Source: an aff. Roholtiella sp. LEGE 12411
GTDB taxonomy: Bacteria > Cyanobacteriota > Cyanobacteriia > Cyanobacteriales > Nostocaceae
Reading direction: 5' to 3'
DNA: 64,000 bases
Assembly: GCF_015206995.1 (NCBI RefSeq)
Contig: NZ_JADEXR010000008.1
Coordinates: 1-64,000 of the forward strand
Shown here: piece after piece, positions 45,330-53,742 of the stretch
How the letters are laid out: every line of letters begins with the position of its first letter
Numbering within the stretch: position 1 is the first letter of the stretch
Translations under genes and position numbers: made by a program
The notes under the pieces: model-generated
What the model was told of the DNA's origin: nothing
Seen by the model: the letters and a program-made list of their open reading frames with translations, nothing else
Databases searched by the model: none

Positions 45330-47009
45330 ATGCACTCTTATCAAGCTTTGAACCCTACCACTTTCTTAGAAAGGAGTGGTCGAGCATTCTCTCATAAAAA
45401 AGCTGTAATTCACTCTGGGGGTGTAATTACTTATGGCGAACTGTTGCAGCGTTCACGTCGCTTAGCACAGGCACTGAATCGGCTACAGGTAAATTATGGC
45501 GATCGGGTGGCAGTATTAGCAGAAAATAGCCCACAAGTTATAGAAGCCCACTTTGGCATTCCAGCAATAGGTGCTATTTTGGTAATGCTCAACCCTTGGT
45601 TGACAAATACTGACCTGATGTATGCGCTGAGCTACTGTGAAGCAAAAATTTTAGTTGTGGATGCTGACTTTGCTGATAAGATATCCCCAGAAGTTCGTAC
45701 TGCTCTCACCCACCTACAACACGTAATTATCTTCAACAACGCGATCGCACAGGCATACCCCGGAGCGATCGATTACGAAGCCTGCCTAGCAGCAGAGGAT
45801 GGGAACTGGGTTTTAGATCAAACTGTACGTGAAGAACTAGACCCTTTAGCCATTAACTTTACATCTGGTACAACCGGGCGTCCAAAAGGCGTGATCTGCA
45901 CCTATCGGGGAGCCTATCTCAATGCAATTGGTCAGGTGCTGATGATTGGACTCAACAAGGGATCAAAATACTTGTGGATGTTACCGATGTTTCATGTCAA
46001 TGGCTGGGGGCACATCTGGGCAAATACAGCAGTAAGTGCAGTACAGGTTATTCTCTCACACAATGACAGAGGAAATGAAGCAGAACTGATTAGTATGCTC
46101 GTAAAGCATGGCATTACTCATCTGTGTGGTGCACCACGCTTTGTTAGGTTGCTAATCGAGACACCAGTGGACAAACAAGCCTTTAAAGGACTGACCATCA
46201 CAACCGGTGGTGCGGCTCCATCACCAACACTAATTCAGCGTTTGCAAGAGAGGGGTGTGCATTTTGTCCATCAGTATGGTTTGAATGAAACCTATGGTCC
46301 CTATGTAGTGTGCGAACAGCAAGATGAGTGGCGGGATCTGCCGCCCGATATCCATGCTACTCATCTTGCACGCCAAGGTGTGGCAACTATTCATGCAGGT
46401 ACAGGACTACATGTGGTGGATAAAGAAATGAACGATGTTCCCCACGATGGGCAGACATTGGGTGAAGTAGTAATGGCAGGGAATACAGTTACACTGGGAT
46501 ACTACAAGAATCCTGAGGCGACTGAAAAAGCATTTCGCGATGGGTGGTTCCACAGTGGAGATATGGCAGTTGTTCATTCAGATGGTTACTTAGAAATTCG
46601 AGACCGTATTAAGGACTTGATCTATGTAGAAACCGACTATGGTTGGGAGAACATATCCTCACTCGAAATCGAGAGGGTTTTATGCCGACATGAACAGGTA
46701 CGTGAAGCAGCAGTGATTGGAATATCAGTAGGCAATAAGGCCAAAAACTCCCCTGTTTTAATGGCATTTGTAGAGATACTAGATAAGAGTTTGATTACAG
46801 AAGATAACTTGTTAAAGTTTTGCAGCTATGAACTAGCTCCATACAAGCAGCCCCATGTAATCAACTTTGTTGACTTACCCAAGACTGCAACTGGTAAAGT
46901 CCGTAAGGATCTGTTAGTAGCAGATGCCGCGAAAATTGCCGTTTCCTTCAGTGATTTAGAGCATCCCGAAAATTCTTTGATCCGACCCTTGGCAAAAAGC
47001 AAAGAGTGA
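45330..47009 (+). CDS. Acyl/aryl acid-CoA ligase (AMP-binding)
   Basis: 559 aa from the ATG at 45330. ANL adenylate-forming enzyme: P-loop NFTSGTTGRPKGVI, A5 YGLNETYGPYVV (usual YGLTET), GWFHSGDMAVVHSDGYLEI, and the A10 lysine in LPKTATGKVRKDLL. The hinge-side segment reads KDLIYVETDYGWENIS where relatives have KDIIISGGENIS, a few extra bulky residues near the pantetheine tunnel. Forms an acyl-AMP and probably an acyl-CoA. No carrier-protein gene is near, which favours CoA. Should act before or after the upstream oxidase. Confidence 0.9.
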   Translation: MHSYQALNPTTFLERSGRAFSHKKAVIHSGGVITYGELLQRSRRLAQALNRLQVNYGDRVAVLAENSPQVIEAHFGIPAIGAILVMLNPWLTNTDLMYALSYCEAKILVVDADFADKISPEVRTALTHLQHVIIFNNAIAQAYPGAIDYEACLAAEDGNWVLDQTVREELDPLAINFTSGTTGRPKGVICTYRGAYLNAIGQVLMIGLNKGSKYLWMLPMFHVNGWGHIWANTAVSAVQVILSHNDRGNEAELISMLVKHGITHLCGAPRFVRLLIETPVDKQAFKGLTITTGGAAPSPTLIQRLQERGVHFVHQYGLNETYGPYVVCEQQDEWRDLPPDIHATHLARQGVATIHAGTGLHVVDKEMNDVPHDGQTLGEVVMAGNTVTLGYYKNPEATEKAFRDGWFHSGDMAVVHSDGYLEIRDRIKDLIYVETDYGWENISSLEIERVLCRHEQVREAAVIGISVGNKAKNSPVLMAFVEILDKSLITEDNLLKFCSYELAPYKQPHVINFVDLPKTATGKVRKDLLVADAAKIAVSFSDLEHPENSLIRPLAKSKE

Positions 47010-47036
47010 AGAGCAGCCCTATGAAAAGCACAAAAT

Positions 47037-48209
47037 ATGAAACGTAATACAATTTGGGTTATGGCAATTACTGCTGGAATTGCCGTAGCAAACTTGTACT
47101 ACAACCAACCGCTACTTGCAGAGATGGGACGGAGTTTTCATGCTTCCGCTCAACAGGTAGGTTTCATCCCGATGCTCACACAAATCGGCTACGCACTAGG
47201 AATACTCCTGTTTGTTCCATTGGGAGATCTGCTCGAACGTCGAAAACTAATTGCCACTATGTTGGTTGCGACAGCCTGTGCTTTGGTAACTGCTGCTGTA
47301 TCTCCCAGCCTAGTCTGGCTGGCTGGTGCAAGCCTAGCAATTGGGATCACCACAATTGTGCCTCAACTAATTCTTCCGTTTGCTGCCCATCTTGCTAAAC
47401 CAACAGAGCGAGGAAAAGTTGTCGGAAACGTGATGAGCGCCTTGTTCATCGGTATCCTTTTAGCACGAACTGTAAGCGGGTGGATTGGAGAAACATTAGG
47501 TTGGCGAGCAATGTACTGGATTGCAGGCGGGCTAACAACTATCCTTGCAGTTGCGATCTTAAAATTGTTGCCCAAAAGCCAGCCATCGCTGGAGCTGTCT
47601 TACCAAAAATTGATCCAGTCTTTGCTAGGATTAATTCGCTCTCAGCCCGTATTACGTGAAGCTTCAATCATTGGATTCCTGTCATTTGGAGCATTTAGTG
47701 CCTTCTGGAGTACACTAGCATTTTTGCTAGAACAACCACCTTATCACTATGGTAGCCGAGCGGCGGGTATGTTTGGCTTGGTAGGCATAGTTGGGTCGGC
47801 TACTGCTCCTGTGATCGGGAGGTTTGCAGATCACAACAGTCCTCGTCTGACGGTGGGATTGGGTGTTTCCATTACAGCTTTAGCGTTTGTTGTGTTTTGG
47901 TTTTTTGGGCATCAGATGTGGGGGCTTGTGAGCGGAGTCATATTATTGGACTTAGGAGCACAATCTACTTTAGTGTCGAATCAAGCACGCATTTATAGCC
48001 TATTACCAGAAGCTCAAAGCCGTTTAAACACAGTCTATATGGTATCTAATTTCATGGGTGGATCTCTAGGGTCGATTTTGGGTGTCTATGGGTGGAGTTG
48101 GTTCCAATGGAATGGAGTTTGCTTAGTCGGATTCTCAATGCTGGTTGCATCCTTCGCTATCTTTTGTGGAGGCTACAAGCGTTCAGTTTCAGCTCCATCA
48201 CAAGAATAA
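47037..48209 (+). CDS. MFS efflux transporter
   Basis: 390 aa with twelve hydrophobic helices. Begins MKRNTIWVMAITAGIAVANL; motif A-like GDLLERRKLI follows helix 2, and a second one (GRFADHNSPRL) is mid-protein. Drug:H+ antiporter type. It lies 27 bp after the ligase and before the halogenase-like gene, so export of the cassette's product, or self-protection, is the likely job. Confidence 0.88.
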   Translation: MKRNTIWVMAITAGIAVANLYYNQPLLAEMGRSFHASAQQVGFIPMLTQIGYALGILLFVPLGDLLERRKLIATMLVATACALVTAAVSPSLVWLAGASLAIGITTIVPQLILPFAAHLAKPTERGKVVGNVMSALFIGILLARTVSGWIGETLGWRAMYWIAGGLTTILAVAILKLLPKSQPSLELSYQKLIQSLLGLIRSQPVLREASIIGFLSFGAFSAFWSTLAFLLEQPPYHYGSRAAGMFGLVGIVGSATAPVIGRFADHNSPRLTVGLGVSITALAFVVFWFFGHQMWGLVSGVILLDLGAQSTLVSNQARIYSLLPEAQSRLNTVYMVSNFMGGSLGSILGVYGWSWFQWNGVCLVGFSMLVASFAIFCGGYKRSVSAPSQE

Positions 48210-48298
48210 AGTGTTCCGATTCTGTTACGAAAAAGTCAGCATGAAATTTACGGTGCTAATCAAAACTTACAAACTTATACAATTGTGGAGAAAGCGAA

Positions 48299-50005
48299 AT
48301 GTTTGATGTTGTAATATTAGGCTCAGGGATGTCTGGTGCGATTCTGGGTATGATTCTTGCCAAGAATAATGCTCGTGTATTAATCATTGATGCAGCGCAA
48401 CACCCAAGATTTGCAATTGGTGAATCTACTGTCCCCGATACAACAAAACTGCTAAAAATTCTGAGTGAACGCTTTGATATCCCTGAAATCAATAATGTAT
48501 CAGGCTTTGTTGAAACAAGACACAATGTCACATCAAGTTGTGGAATCAAACGCAATTTTGGCTTTGTATATCATCGTGAAGGTCAGGAACAGAACCCTAA
48601 TGAGGTCTATCAAGTAGTCATTCCAGATGCTTTTGATGGTCCAGAAGTTCACTACTTTCGACAGGATGTAGATTCTTATCTAATCAATGTTGCTAAAGAT
48701 TATGGAGCAACAGTTCGTGAGAATACACGAATTGCCAATATTGACATTTCCACAGCAGGTGTTTGCTTAGAAACAGAACAAGGAGAGAAGTTTGAGGCTC
48801 GATACGTTGTTGATGGTACAGGTTATCGTTCGGTTGTTGCGAGCAAATTTGGATTGCGGGAAACTCCTCCTCGGTTTCAGACGTATTCGCGTAGCATTTT
48901 CACTCACATGATAGGTGTCAAGCCTTTTGAAGATTGTATGCCGGAGGGAATTTACAAAGTACCTAGAAAGTGGTCCCAAGGGACACTACATCACTGTTTT
49001 GATAGTGGTTGGATGTGGGTGATTCCATTTAACAATGGACCAGACCCGGAAAATGCCTTGGTTAGTGTTGGACTACAATTCGATTCACGAAAATTTCCGA
49101 ATCAGAATATTCCACCAGAAAAGGAATTTAAAGACTTTATTGCTCGCTTTCCGAGCATGGCAAGACAATTTGAATCTGCAAAGTCGGTGCGTAACTGGGT
49201 TTCTACGGGCGATCGCGTGCAATACTCTAGCAAGCGAACTATCGGTTATCGCTATTGCCTGACATCTCATGCCGCAGGGGCACTTGGCCCACTGTATTCC
49301 CGTGGTTTGGCATCAACTATGACTGCTATTTTACCCCTAGCTGAGGAGCTTTTAAGAGCGATCGATGATGGTGATTTCTCTGAGGAGCGCTTTGAGCACA
49401 TCGATCTGTTACAACAACGTACACTAGATAACGTTGATGCCATAGTGCGAGGCTCTTACATATCCTGGCGCAATTATGAGCTCTGGAACGCTTGGGTACG
49501 GGTCTGGTACGCATCAGTTAGTCTTAGCCGTCTTCACATGGACGCTGTACATAAAAAATACAGTCAGTTCAAAGATCCAGAGATTCTCAGAGAATTACAC
49601 TTTCCCCATGTTGGTACATTTTGTCCATCCATTGAGGCTTATCAGGAATTTTTTAGCACAGCAGTGAAAATTATCGATGCAGTTGCAGCTGGGGAAGTTT
49701 CTGAATCGAATGCCACAACTGAGTTATTCAGGTTGTTCAAAGAAGCAGATTTCTTGCCACCTGTCTTCAACCTCGATAAACCAGAGGTCAAACATAGTGG
49801 TCAGTACGACCTTGAGCATTGGTTAAACCTGGTTACATGGGGATATTTTAAATCTCCCCAACAAGTGAAGGATAAGCTTTTTCCTGGTTCAGGGGAAGAA
49901 AATCTTACCAAATTCAAGAACCGTTACGAGGAATCTATCAATGATCCTCGCCTAAATGAGATCAGAAAATTCCTCGCAGATACAGTTAATAAGCAAGCTA
50001 TATAG
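48299..50005 (+). CDS. Flavin-dependent halogenase-like oxidoreductase
   Basis: 568 aa. FAD site GSGMSGAILGMILAK at the N-terminus, then ARFAIGEST-like PRFAIGESTVP, which follows the first fold in tryptophan-halogenase relatives. The halogenase motif WxWxIP is exact (WMWVIP, about 242-247). The FxxPxxSxG motif appears as ALGPLYSRG, with Ala for Phe. The C-terminal 230 residues are longer than in most such enzymes. It halogenates or hydroxylates an activated substrate, using a separate flavin reductase. Starts 89 bp after the MFS gene. Confidence 0.85.
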   Translation: MFDVVILGSGMSGAILGMILAKNNARVLIIDAAQHPRFAIGESTVPDTTKLLKILSERFDIPEINNVSGFVETRHNVTSSCGIKRNFGFVYHREGQEQNPNEVYQVVIPDAFDGPEVHYFRQDVDSYLINVAKDYGATVRENTRIANIDISTAGVCLETEQGEKFEARYVVDGTGYRSVVASKFGLRETPPRFQTYSRSIFTHMIGVKPFEDCMPEGIYKVPRKWSQGTLHHCFDSGWMWVIPFNNGPDPENALVSVGLQFDSRKFPNQNIPPEKEFKDFIARFPSMARQFESAKSVRNWVSTGDRVQYSSKRTIGYRYCLTSHAAGALGPLYSRGLASTMTAILPLAEELLRAIDDGDFSEERFEHIDLLQQRTLDNVDAIVRGSYISWRNYELWNAWVRVWYASVSLSRLHMDAVHKKYSQFKDPEILRELHFPHVGTFCPSIEAYQEFFSTAVKIIDAVAAGEVSESNATTELFRLFKEADFLPPVFNLDKPEVKHSGQYDLEHWLNLVTWGYFKSPQQVKDKLFPGSGEENLTKFKNRYEESINDPRLNEIRKFLADTVNKQAI

Positions 50006-50019
50006 AAGCAACTTACATC

Positions 50020-50472
50020 CCCCTCTTTGCACCCGAGTTATGTTGATGGGCATAGGCAATTGTGGAGTCAATCATCGCATATTCGTTGTCGGCATCATCT
50101 GCCAACTACTGAAACACCTGCTCCCACACGAAAGAGTTTTTGACCATCGACTGAAGCGGGTGTAAATCACCCCAAATCCCCGAATCGTGCTGGCAAGTCA
50201 TGCCAGAAAATGCCTGCTCGATAACGACATAAACCCCGTCTATTTTGAAACCTGGAGTTTTTAAGGAGAGTGTATTATTCTTTTGTGGCTTGAGTTCTGA
50301 GCTTTACTCTAATTCCAAAAAACTATGGTTTTCAAGGTAGACGCGGTTTAACACTGCTTAGACAAACAATCGATTATCTGTCTTCCGTGACTCCCATATA
50401 GCCCTTTCGCCCAGATAGAAAATCTTTGATTCTCTTCCACTGGTCATCTCGTAGTGCGTACCGGCGCGTCAT
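50020..50472 (-). pseudogene. Decayed IS5-family transposase (IS427-like)
   Basis: The minus strand from 50472 reads MTRRYALRDDQWKRIKDFLS then GRKGYMGVTEDR and a stop. Further on come HTRFSRWSK-like, VFQ-LADDADNEYAMIDSTI and AHQHNSGAKRG in shifted frames down to about 50020. Several frameshifts and stops, with an AT-rich replaced segment in the middle. Dead. It lies just past the halogenase stop. Confidence 0.8.
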
Positions 50473-50524
50473 CGTTTTCCTGTTGTTTATTCTTCAGCAG
50501 TTCTGATTCCAGTTTACTTAATTG

Positions 50525-51172
50525 ATGACACGCCCTGAGACTTTAGACCAACCACCAACAACGGGGAGAAAACACAGAAAAAAACCAAAATTTAACAATA
50601 CCTACGAAAACTGGAGATTTGTCATGTTAACAATGGATATGCCATTATCGGCTAACACTTTGGGATTTATATCATTAATTGCTTACGTTATTACATTAAT
50701 ACCCACAAGTATTAAAATCGTTTTTCCTCATACAAAAGAAACTGGTATTCCTCAATTTTTACTAAAATACCGCCGTTTTATAGGTATTATAGCCTTCTTT
50801 TTTGCCTTTGGACATACTTTCCTATTAGTCAGAAAAAGAAACTTGGATTTTTTAGATTTGAAGACATTTTGGATTTATATACAAGGAATTACCACTCTTA
50901 CTATTTTCACAATTTTGGCTCTTACCTCTAATAATTGGAGTATTAAAAAACTGAAAAAAAACTGGAAGAAATTGCATCAACTGACTTACTTCGCTATGTT
51001 TTTATTAACTTGGCATATTTGGGATAAAATGTTGGGACACTGGACATATTTAACACCAATTGGAATTTCTATTATTACTGGAACAGCAGTTTTATCTTTT
51101 ATCCGAATATGGATTCAATTCCAAGATGGAATAACAAAAAATAAACGGAAAGTAAGAAAATTAAATAATTAG
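50525..51172 (+). CDS. Ferric-reductase-like membrane protein (MsrQ/YedZ-like)
   Basis: 215 aa from the ATG at 50525. Ferric-reductase transmembrane domain with about five or six helices. Histidines suited to heme b lie in FFAFGHTFLLV and in LHQLTYFAMFLLTWHIWD. In E. coli MsrQ feeds electrons to the methionine sulfoxide reductase MsrP, but no msrP is next to it here. Very Lys- and Asn-rich, AT-rich codon use unlike the cassette upstream. Partner unknown. Confidence 0.78.
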   Translation: MTRPETLDQPPTTGRKHRKKPKFNNTYENWRFVMLTMDMPLSANTLGFISLIAYVITLIPTSIKIVFPHTKETGIPQFLLKYRRFIGIIAFFFAFGHTFLLVRKRNLDFLDLKTFWIYIQGITTLTIFTILALTSNNWSIKKLKKNWKKLHQLTYFAMFLLTWHIWDKMLGHWTYLTPIGISIITGTAVLSFIRIWIQFQDGITKNKRKVRKLNN

Positions 51173-51301
51173 CAAAACCAAAACTAAATAGTATTTAAGT
51201 TAGAGAATGTTTGAATAAAATAACAAAAAAACTGAACCCACATTTTTACTCATAACCAAACATATTCTTTATGACTTTCAAAAACCAAATCTAATTTCTA
51301 T

Positions 51302-52363
51302 ATGATGTTAAGAATATTTTTTTACAAAGCGTTAACAATATTAATAATCACCATAACAGGAATTTTTGTTTGGTTCTGTCTAACTAGAACGCTTTTACAA
51401 CCAACCTCATTTGCATCAGTCTCTCAATCAATATTTGCTACTCAATCTCTTAAAACCCTTCAAGGACATTCAGCATGGATTTATACAATTGCCATTAGCC
51501 CAGATGGTAAAACTTTGGCTAGCGGTAGTTATGATGGCACAATTAAGATTTGGAATCTGCAAACCGATAAATTATTTTATACTATTCATGGTCATGCCAA
51601 TGCAGTTAAATCCCTCGCCATCAGTTCTGATGGGCATATTTTTGTTAGTGGCAGCTGGGATCGTCGGATTAAGTTGTGGAATCTAGAAACTGGCAAACTA
51701 ATTCGTACTTTATCAGGACATGAAGACGATGTAGAATCTGCTGTCTTTACGCCAGACAGCAAAGTTTTAGTTACTGGCAGCTGGGATAAGAAAATTAAGC
51801 TTTGGAATGTGCAGACTGGAGAGGTGATCCGTACTTTGAATCAAAAAGACGGAGTTAGATCAGTTGCTATCAGCCCGGATGGAGAGCTTTTAGCTAGCGG
51901 CACTGATAACGGCAGAATTATGATCTGGCAGTTGAAAACGGGCAAGTTAAAAATTTCCTTAGCCGCCCACAATAGGGCAGTTTGGTCAGTTGCTTTCAGT
52001 CCTAGTGGCAAGCAGCTTGCTAGTGGCAGTCATGACCATACGATCAAGTTGTGGAATCCTCAGAATGGTCAATTATTAGGCACTCTTATAGGACATAGTA
52101 AAGCAGTTTGGTCAGTTGCTTTCAGTCCTAGTGGCAACCAGATTGCCAGTGGCAGTTACGACCGTACGATTAGGTTGTGGAATTCCCACGATAGGCGATT
52201 GCTAGGCACTCTTGTCGGACATAGTAAAGCAGTTTGGTCAGTTGTTTTCAATCCTCTTGATCATACGCTTGTTAGTGGCAGTGCAGATGAAACTATCAAG
52301 ATTTGGCAAGTGCCTTTACCCATTCCAGAATTTGAAGAACTAGATGAAGCGACCAAATTATAA
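51302..52363 (+). CDS. Membrane-anchored WD40 beta-propeller protein
   Basis: 353 aa. One N-terminal helix (about 10-28; ALTILIITITGIFVWFCLT) then seven WD40 repeats, enough for one closed propeller. Typical units are HSAWIYTIAISPDGKTLASG and TIKIWNL. Units 5-7 are very alike (HSKAVWSVAFSPSG), a sign of recent duplication. Probably exposed outside the membrane as a protein-binding platform. Partner unknown. Start could also be the ATG at 51305. Confidence 0.88.
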   Translation: MMLRIFFYKALTILIITITGIFVWFCLTRTLLQPTSFASVSQSIFATQSLKTLQGHSAWIYTIAISPDGKTLASGSYDGTIKIWNLQTDKLFYTIHGHANAVKSLAISSDGHIFVSGSWDRRIKLWNLETGKLIRTLSGHEDDVESAVFTPDSKVLVTGSWDKKIKLWNVQTGEVIRTLNQKDGVRSVAISPDGELLASGTDNGRIMIWQLKTGKLKISLAAHNRAVWSVAFSPSGKQLASGSHDHTIKLWNPQNGQLLGTLIGHSKAVWSVAFSPSGNQIASGSYDRTIRLWNSHDRRLLGTLVGHSKAVWSVVFNPLDHTLVSGSADETIKIWQVPLPIPEFEELDEATKL

Positions 52364-52423
52364 GTAAAACATACATGACAAGAGTTGAAAATCGCAAATT
52401 TATTTTACGTTTAGAAAAACTGC

Positions 52424-52936
52424 ATGAATAAAATACTCAGTTCTACAGCAACACTTTTCGGAATGCTCATTGCTTTACCAACCCAGGCGCAAGTGGGAGC
52501 CGGAGGCTATACTTTAACGCTTGATCTTGCAATTGAAGCGGCGAGGGAAGCTGTGCGATCTTGCGAAGCCTCAGGCTATAAAGTGTCTGTGGTCATTGTT
52601 GATCCGTCAGGGCTTATTAAGGTTCATCTCAAAGGCGATCATAGCGTAGTGCATACAAAGGATACTGCATTCCGCAAGGCCTACACCGCCGTAACAATGG
52701 GGCCGATATTCAACCTAGAAACTGGTACTCAGTTCACCGCTTTTTTAAAAACCAATCCCAACGCTTCATCCTTTTTAACCATACCGAACATCATTTCGTT
52801 GCCAGGAAGTATTGCTATCAAAGCTAAAGGCCAAATCGTTGGGGCTATTGGCGTTGGGGGTGCGCCTGGCGGCGAGAAGGATGAGGTTTGTGCACAGGCA
52901 GGCGTTACGAAGATTTTCAAGAAGCTTCCCAAATAG
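52424..52936 (+). CDS. GlcG/HbpS family secreted protein
   Basis: 170 aa. Signal peptide (ILSSTATLFGMLIALPTQAQ). The mature part matches the GlcG/HbpS heme-degrading-like fold: LTLDLAIEAAREAVRSCEA, then VVIVDPSGLIKVHLKGD and the C-terminal GAIGVGGAPGGEKDEVCA. Members bind heme or small metabolites in the periplasm. It is the last intact gene of the island before the purK fragment. Function unproven. Confidence 0.88.
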   Translation: MNKILSSTATLFGMLIALPTQAQVGAGGYTLTLDLAIEAAREAVRSCEASGYKVSVVIVDPSGLIKVHLKGDHSVVHTKDTAFRKAYTAVTMGPIFNLETGTQFTAFLKTNPNASSFLTIPNIISLPGSIAIKAKGQIVGAIGVGGAPGGEKDEVCAQAGVTKIFKKLPK

Positions 52937-52950
52937 GTAGGTGTTCAGCC

Positions 52951-52963
52951 GGCTTTGTTGCAT
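52951..52963. repeat. Solitary IS-end sequence
   Basis: GGCTTTGTTGCAT, identical to the MITE end at 43709-43721 and in the same orientation. No matching inverted end is seen nearby. Probably the scar of an IS or MITE at the island's right border. Confidence 0.6.
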
Positions 52964-53031
52964 AAAACAAAAAAACATCCTTTCTCTCAACAGAGTTCGT
53001 AATTAGTCTTCCACTGTAACTGCCTAGCTAG

Positions 53032-53223
53032 GCAGAACTGTGCCAAAACGGGAAAATTGCACACGTTCATTGGTACGGTAAGACTGAATCACGTCCTGGG
53101 CGAAAGCTGGGACATGTCACCGTTTTGCTCGATCATCAGCACCAGGATAAGTTAAGTGCGATCGCCAACGGCATCAGTGCAGCCATCGCCCACACCATAG
53201 AATCCATCTGGTATCCCAGTTAA
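53032..53223 (+). pseudogene. purK: purK C-terminal fragment
   Basis: 63 codons and a stop, reading GKIAHVHWYGKTESRPGRKL then GHVTVLLD and ending ...IESIWYPS. This is the C-terminus of N5-carboxyaminoimidazole ribonucleotide synthase (the WYGK and R.GRKxGHV blocks). A stop codon precedes 53032 in frame and the ATP-grasp body is absent from the window. It lies directly before the 6S RNA candidate, the position purK holds in other cyanobacteria. Either native purK was cut by the island or a duplicated tail came with the insertion. Confidence 0.85.
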
Positions 53224-53271
53224 ATTTTCTAGAAAGTTTCGAGATAGAATACACAACATCTTTTGGAAGGC

Positions 53272-53277
53272 TATAAT
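53272..53277 (+). promoter_or_regulatory. -10 box of the 6S RNA gene
   Basis: Perfect TATAAT ending 6 nt before the predicted RNA start at about 53283. No good -35 is seen; the region at 53249-53254 is ATACAC. Confidence 0.6.
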
Positions 53278-53282
53278 GAATT

Positions 53283-53466
53283 AGTTGCACTACGATGTTG
53301 GTGACTGCCATCAAGTTTTTTGATCTATGCCTTTAAAGACAAGGGAGTCAAACAGTTCTCGTGGCAGTAGACCGGGCATGTACCCGGAAACTTTAAACGA
53401 TAAATTTCGGTTCCCACCTGGTTTAACCAGGTCATAAACTTAGGTAAAACGGCGTCGCGGTGAACT
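53283..53466 (+). ncRNA. ssaA: Probable 6S RNA (ssaA)
   Basis: About 184 nt, close to the 185 nt known for cyanobacterial 6S. The ends pair: 53283-53301 (AGTTGCACTACGATGTTGG) with 53448-53466, a closing stem of some 16 pairs counting G-U. Inner hairpins include CCGGG-CATGTA-CCCGG (53372-53387) and ACCTGG-TTTAA-CCAGGT (53416-53432). TATAAT sits at the right distance upstream. purK-then-6S is a conserved order. 6S binds RNA polymerase holoenzyme and tunes promoter use. The weak hairpin AGCTCCCAA / TTGGGAGCT at 53477-53506 may end transcription. Confidence 0.75.
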
Positions 53467-53742
53467 TAAAACTTCTAGCTCCCAAAGTTATTAAAACTTG
53501 GGAGCTTTAAACATTCAAATTAGTACTACTGGTAGCAGAAATAAAAAATTAAAAACTAAGAATATTAGACGAATAGTACGCATTTAGGCTATACAAATCA
53601 AACAAATTTAATCTTCTTTAACTTAAGAATTAGCAATGCCTATTTATGAAAATAAAATCTGTATAAATTGATTCTAATTTAGGTATCGTTCAGAGTTAAA
53701 ATTGGCAAAATGGCGTCAAATTGTGGTTAAAGCTACAAAAAA

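Noticed and set aside
49956-50165. 69-aa frame after the halogenase
   Set aside because: It is the antisense of the decayed IS transposase.
43707-52963. One intact composite transposon
   Set aside because: The two GGCTTTGTTGCAT ends are in the same orientation, the left copy belongs to a self-contained MITE, and no outer target duplication is seen.
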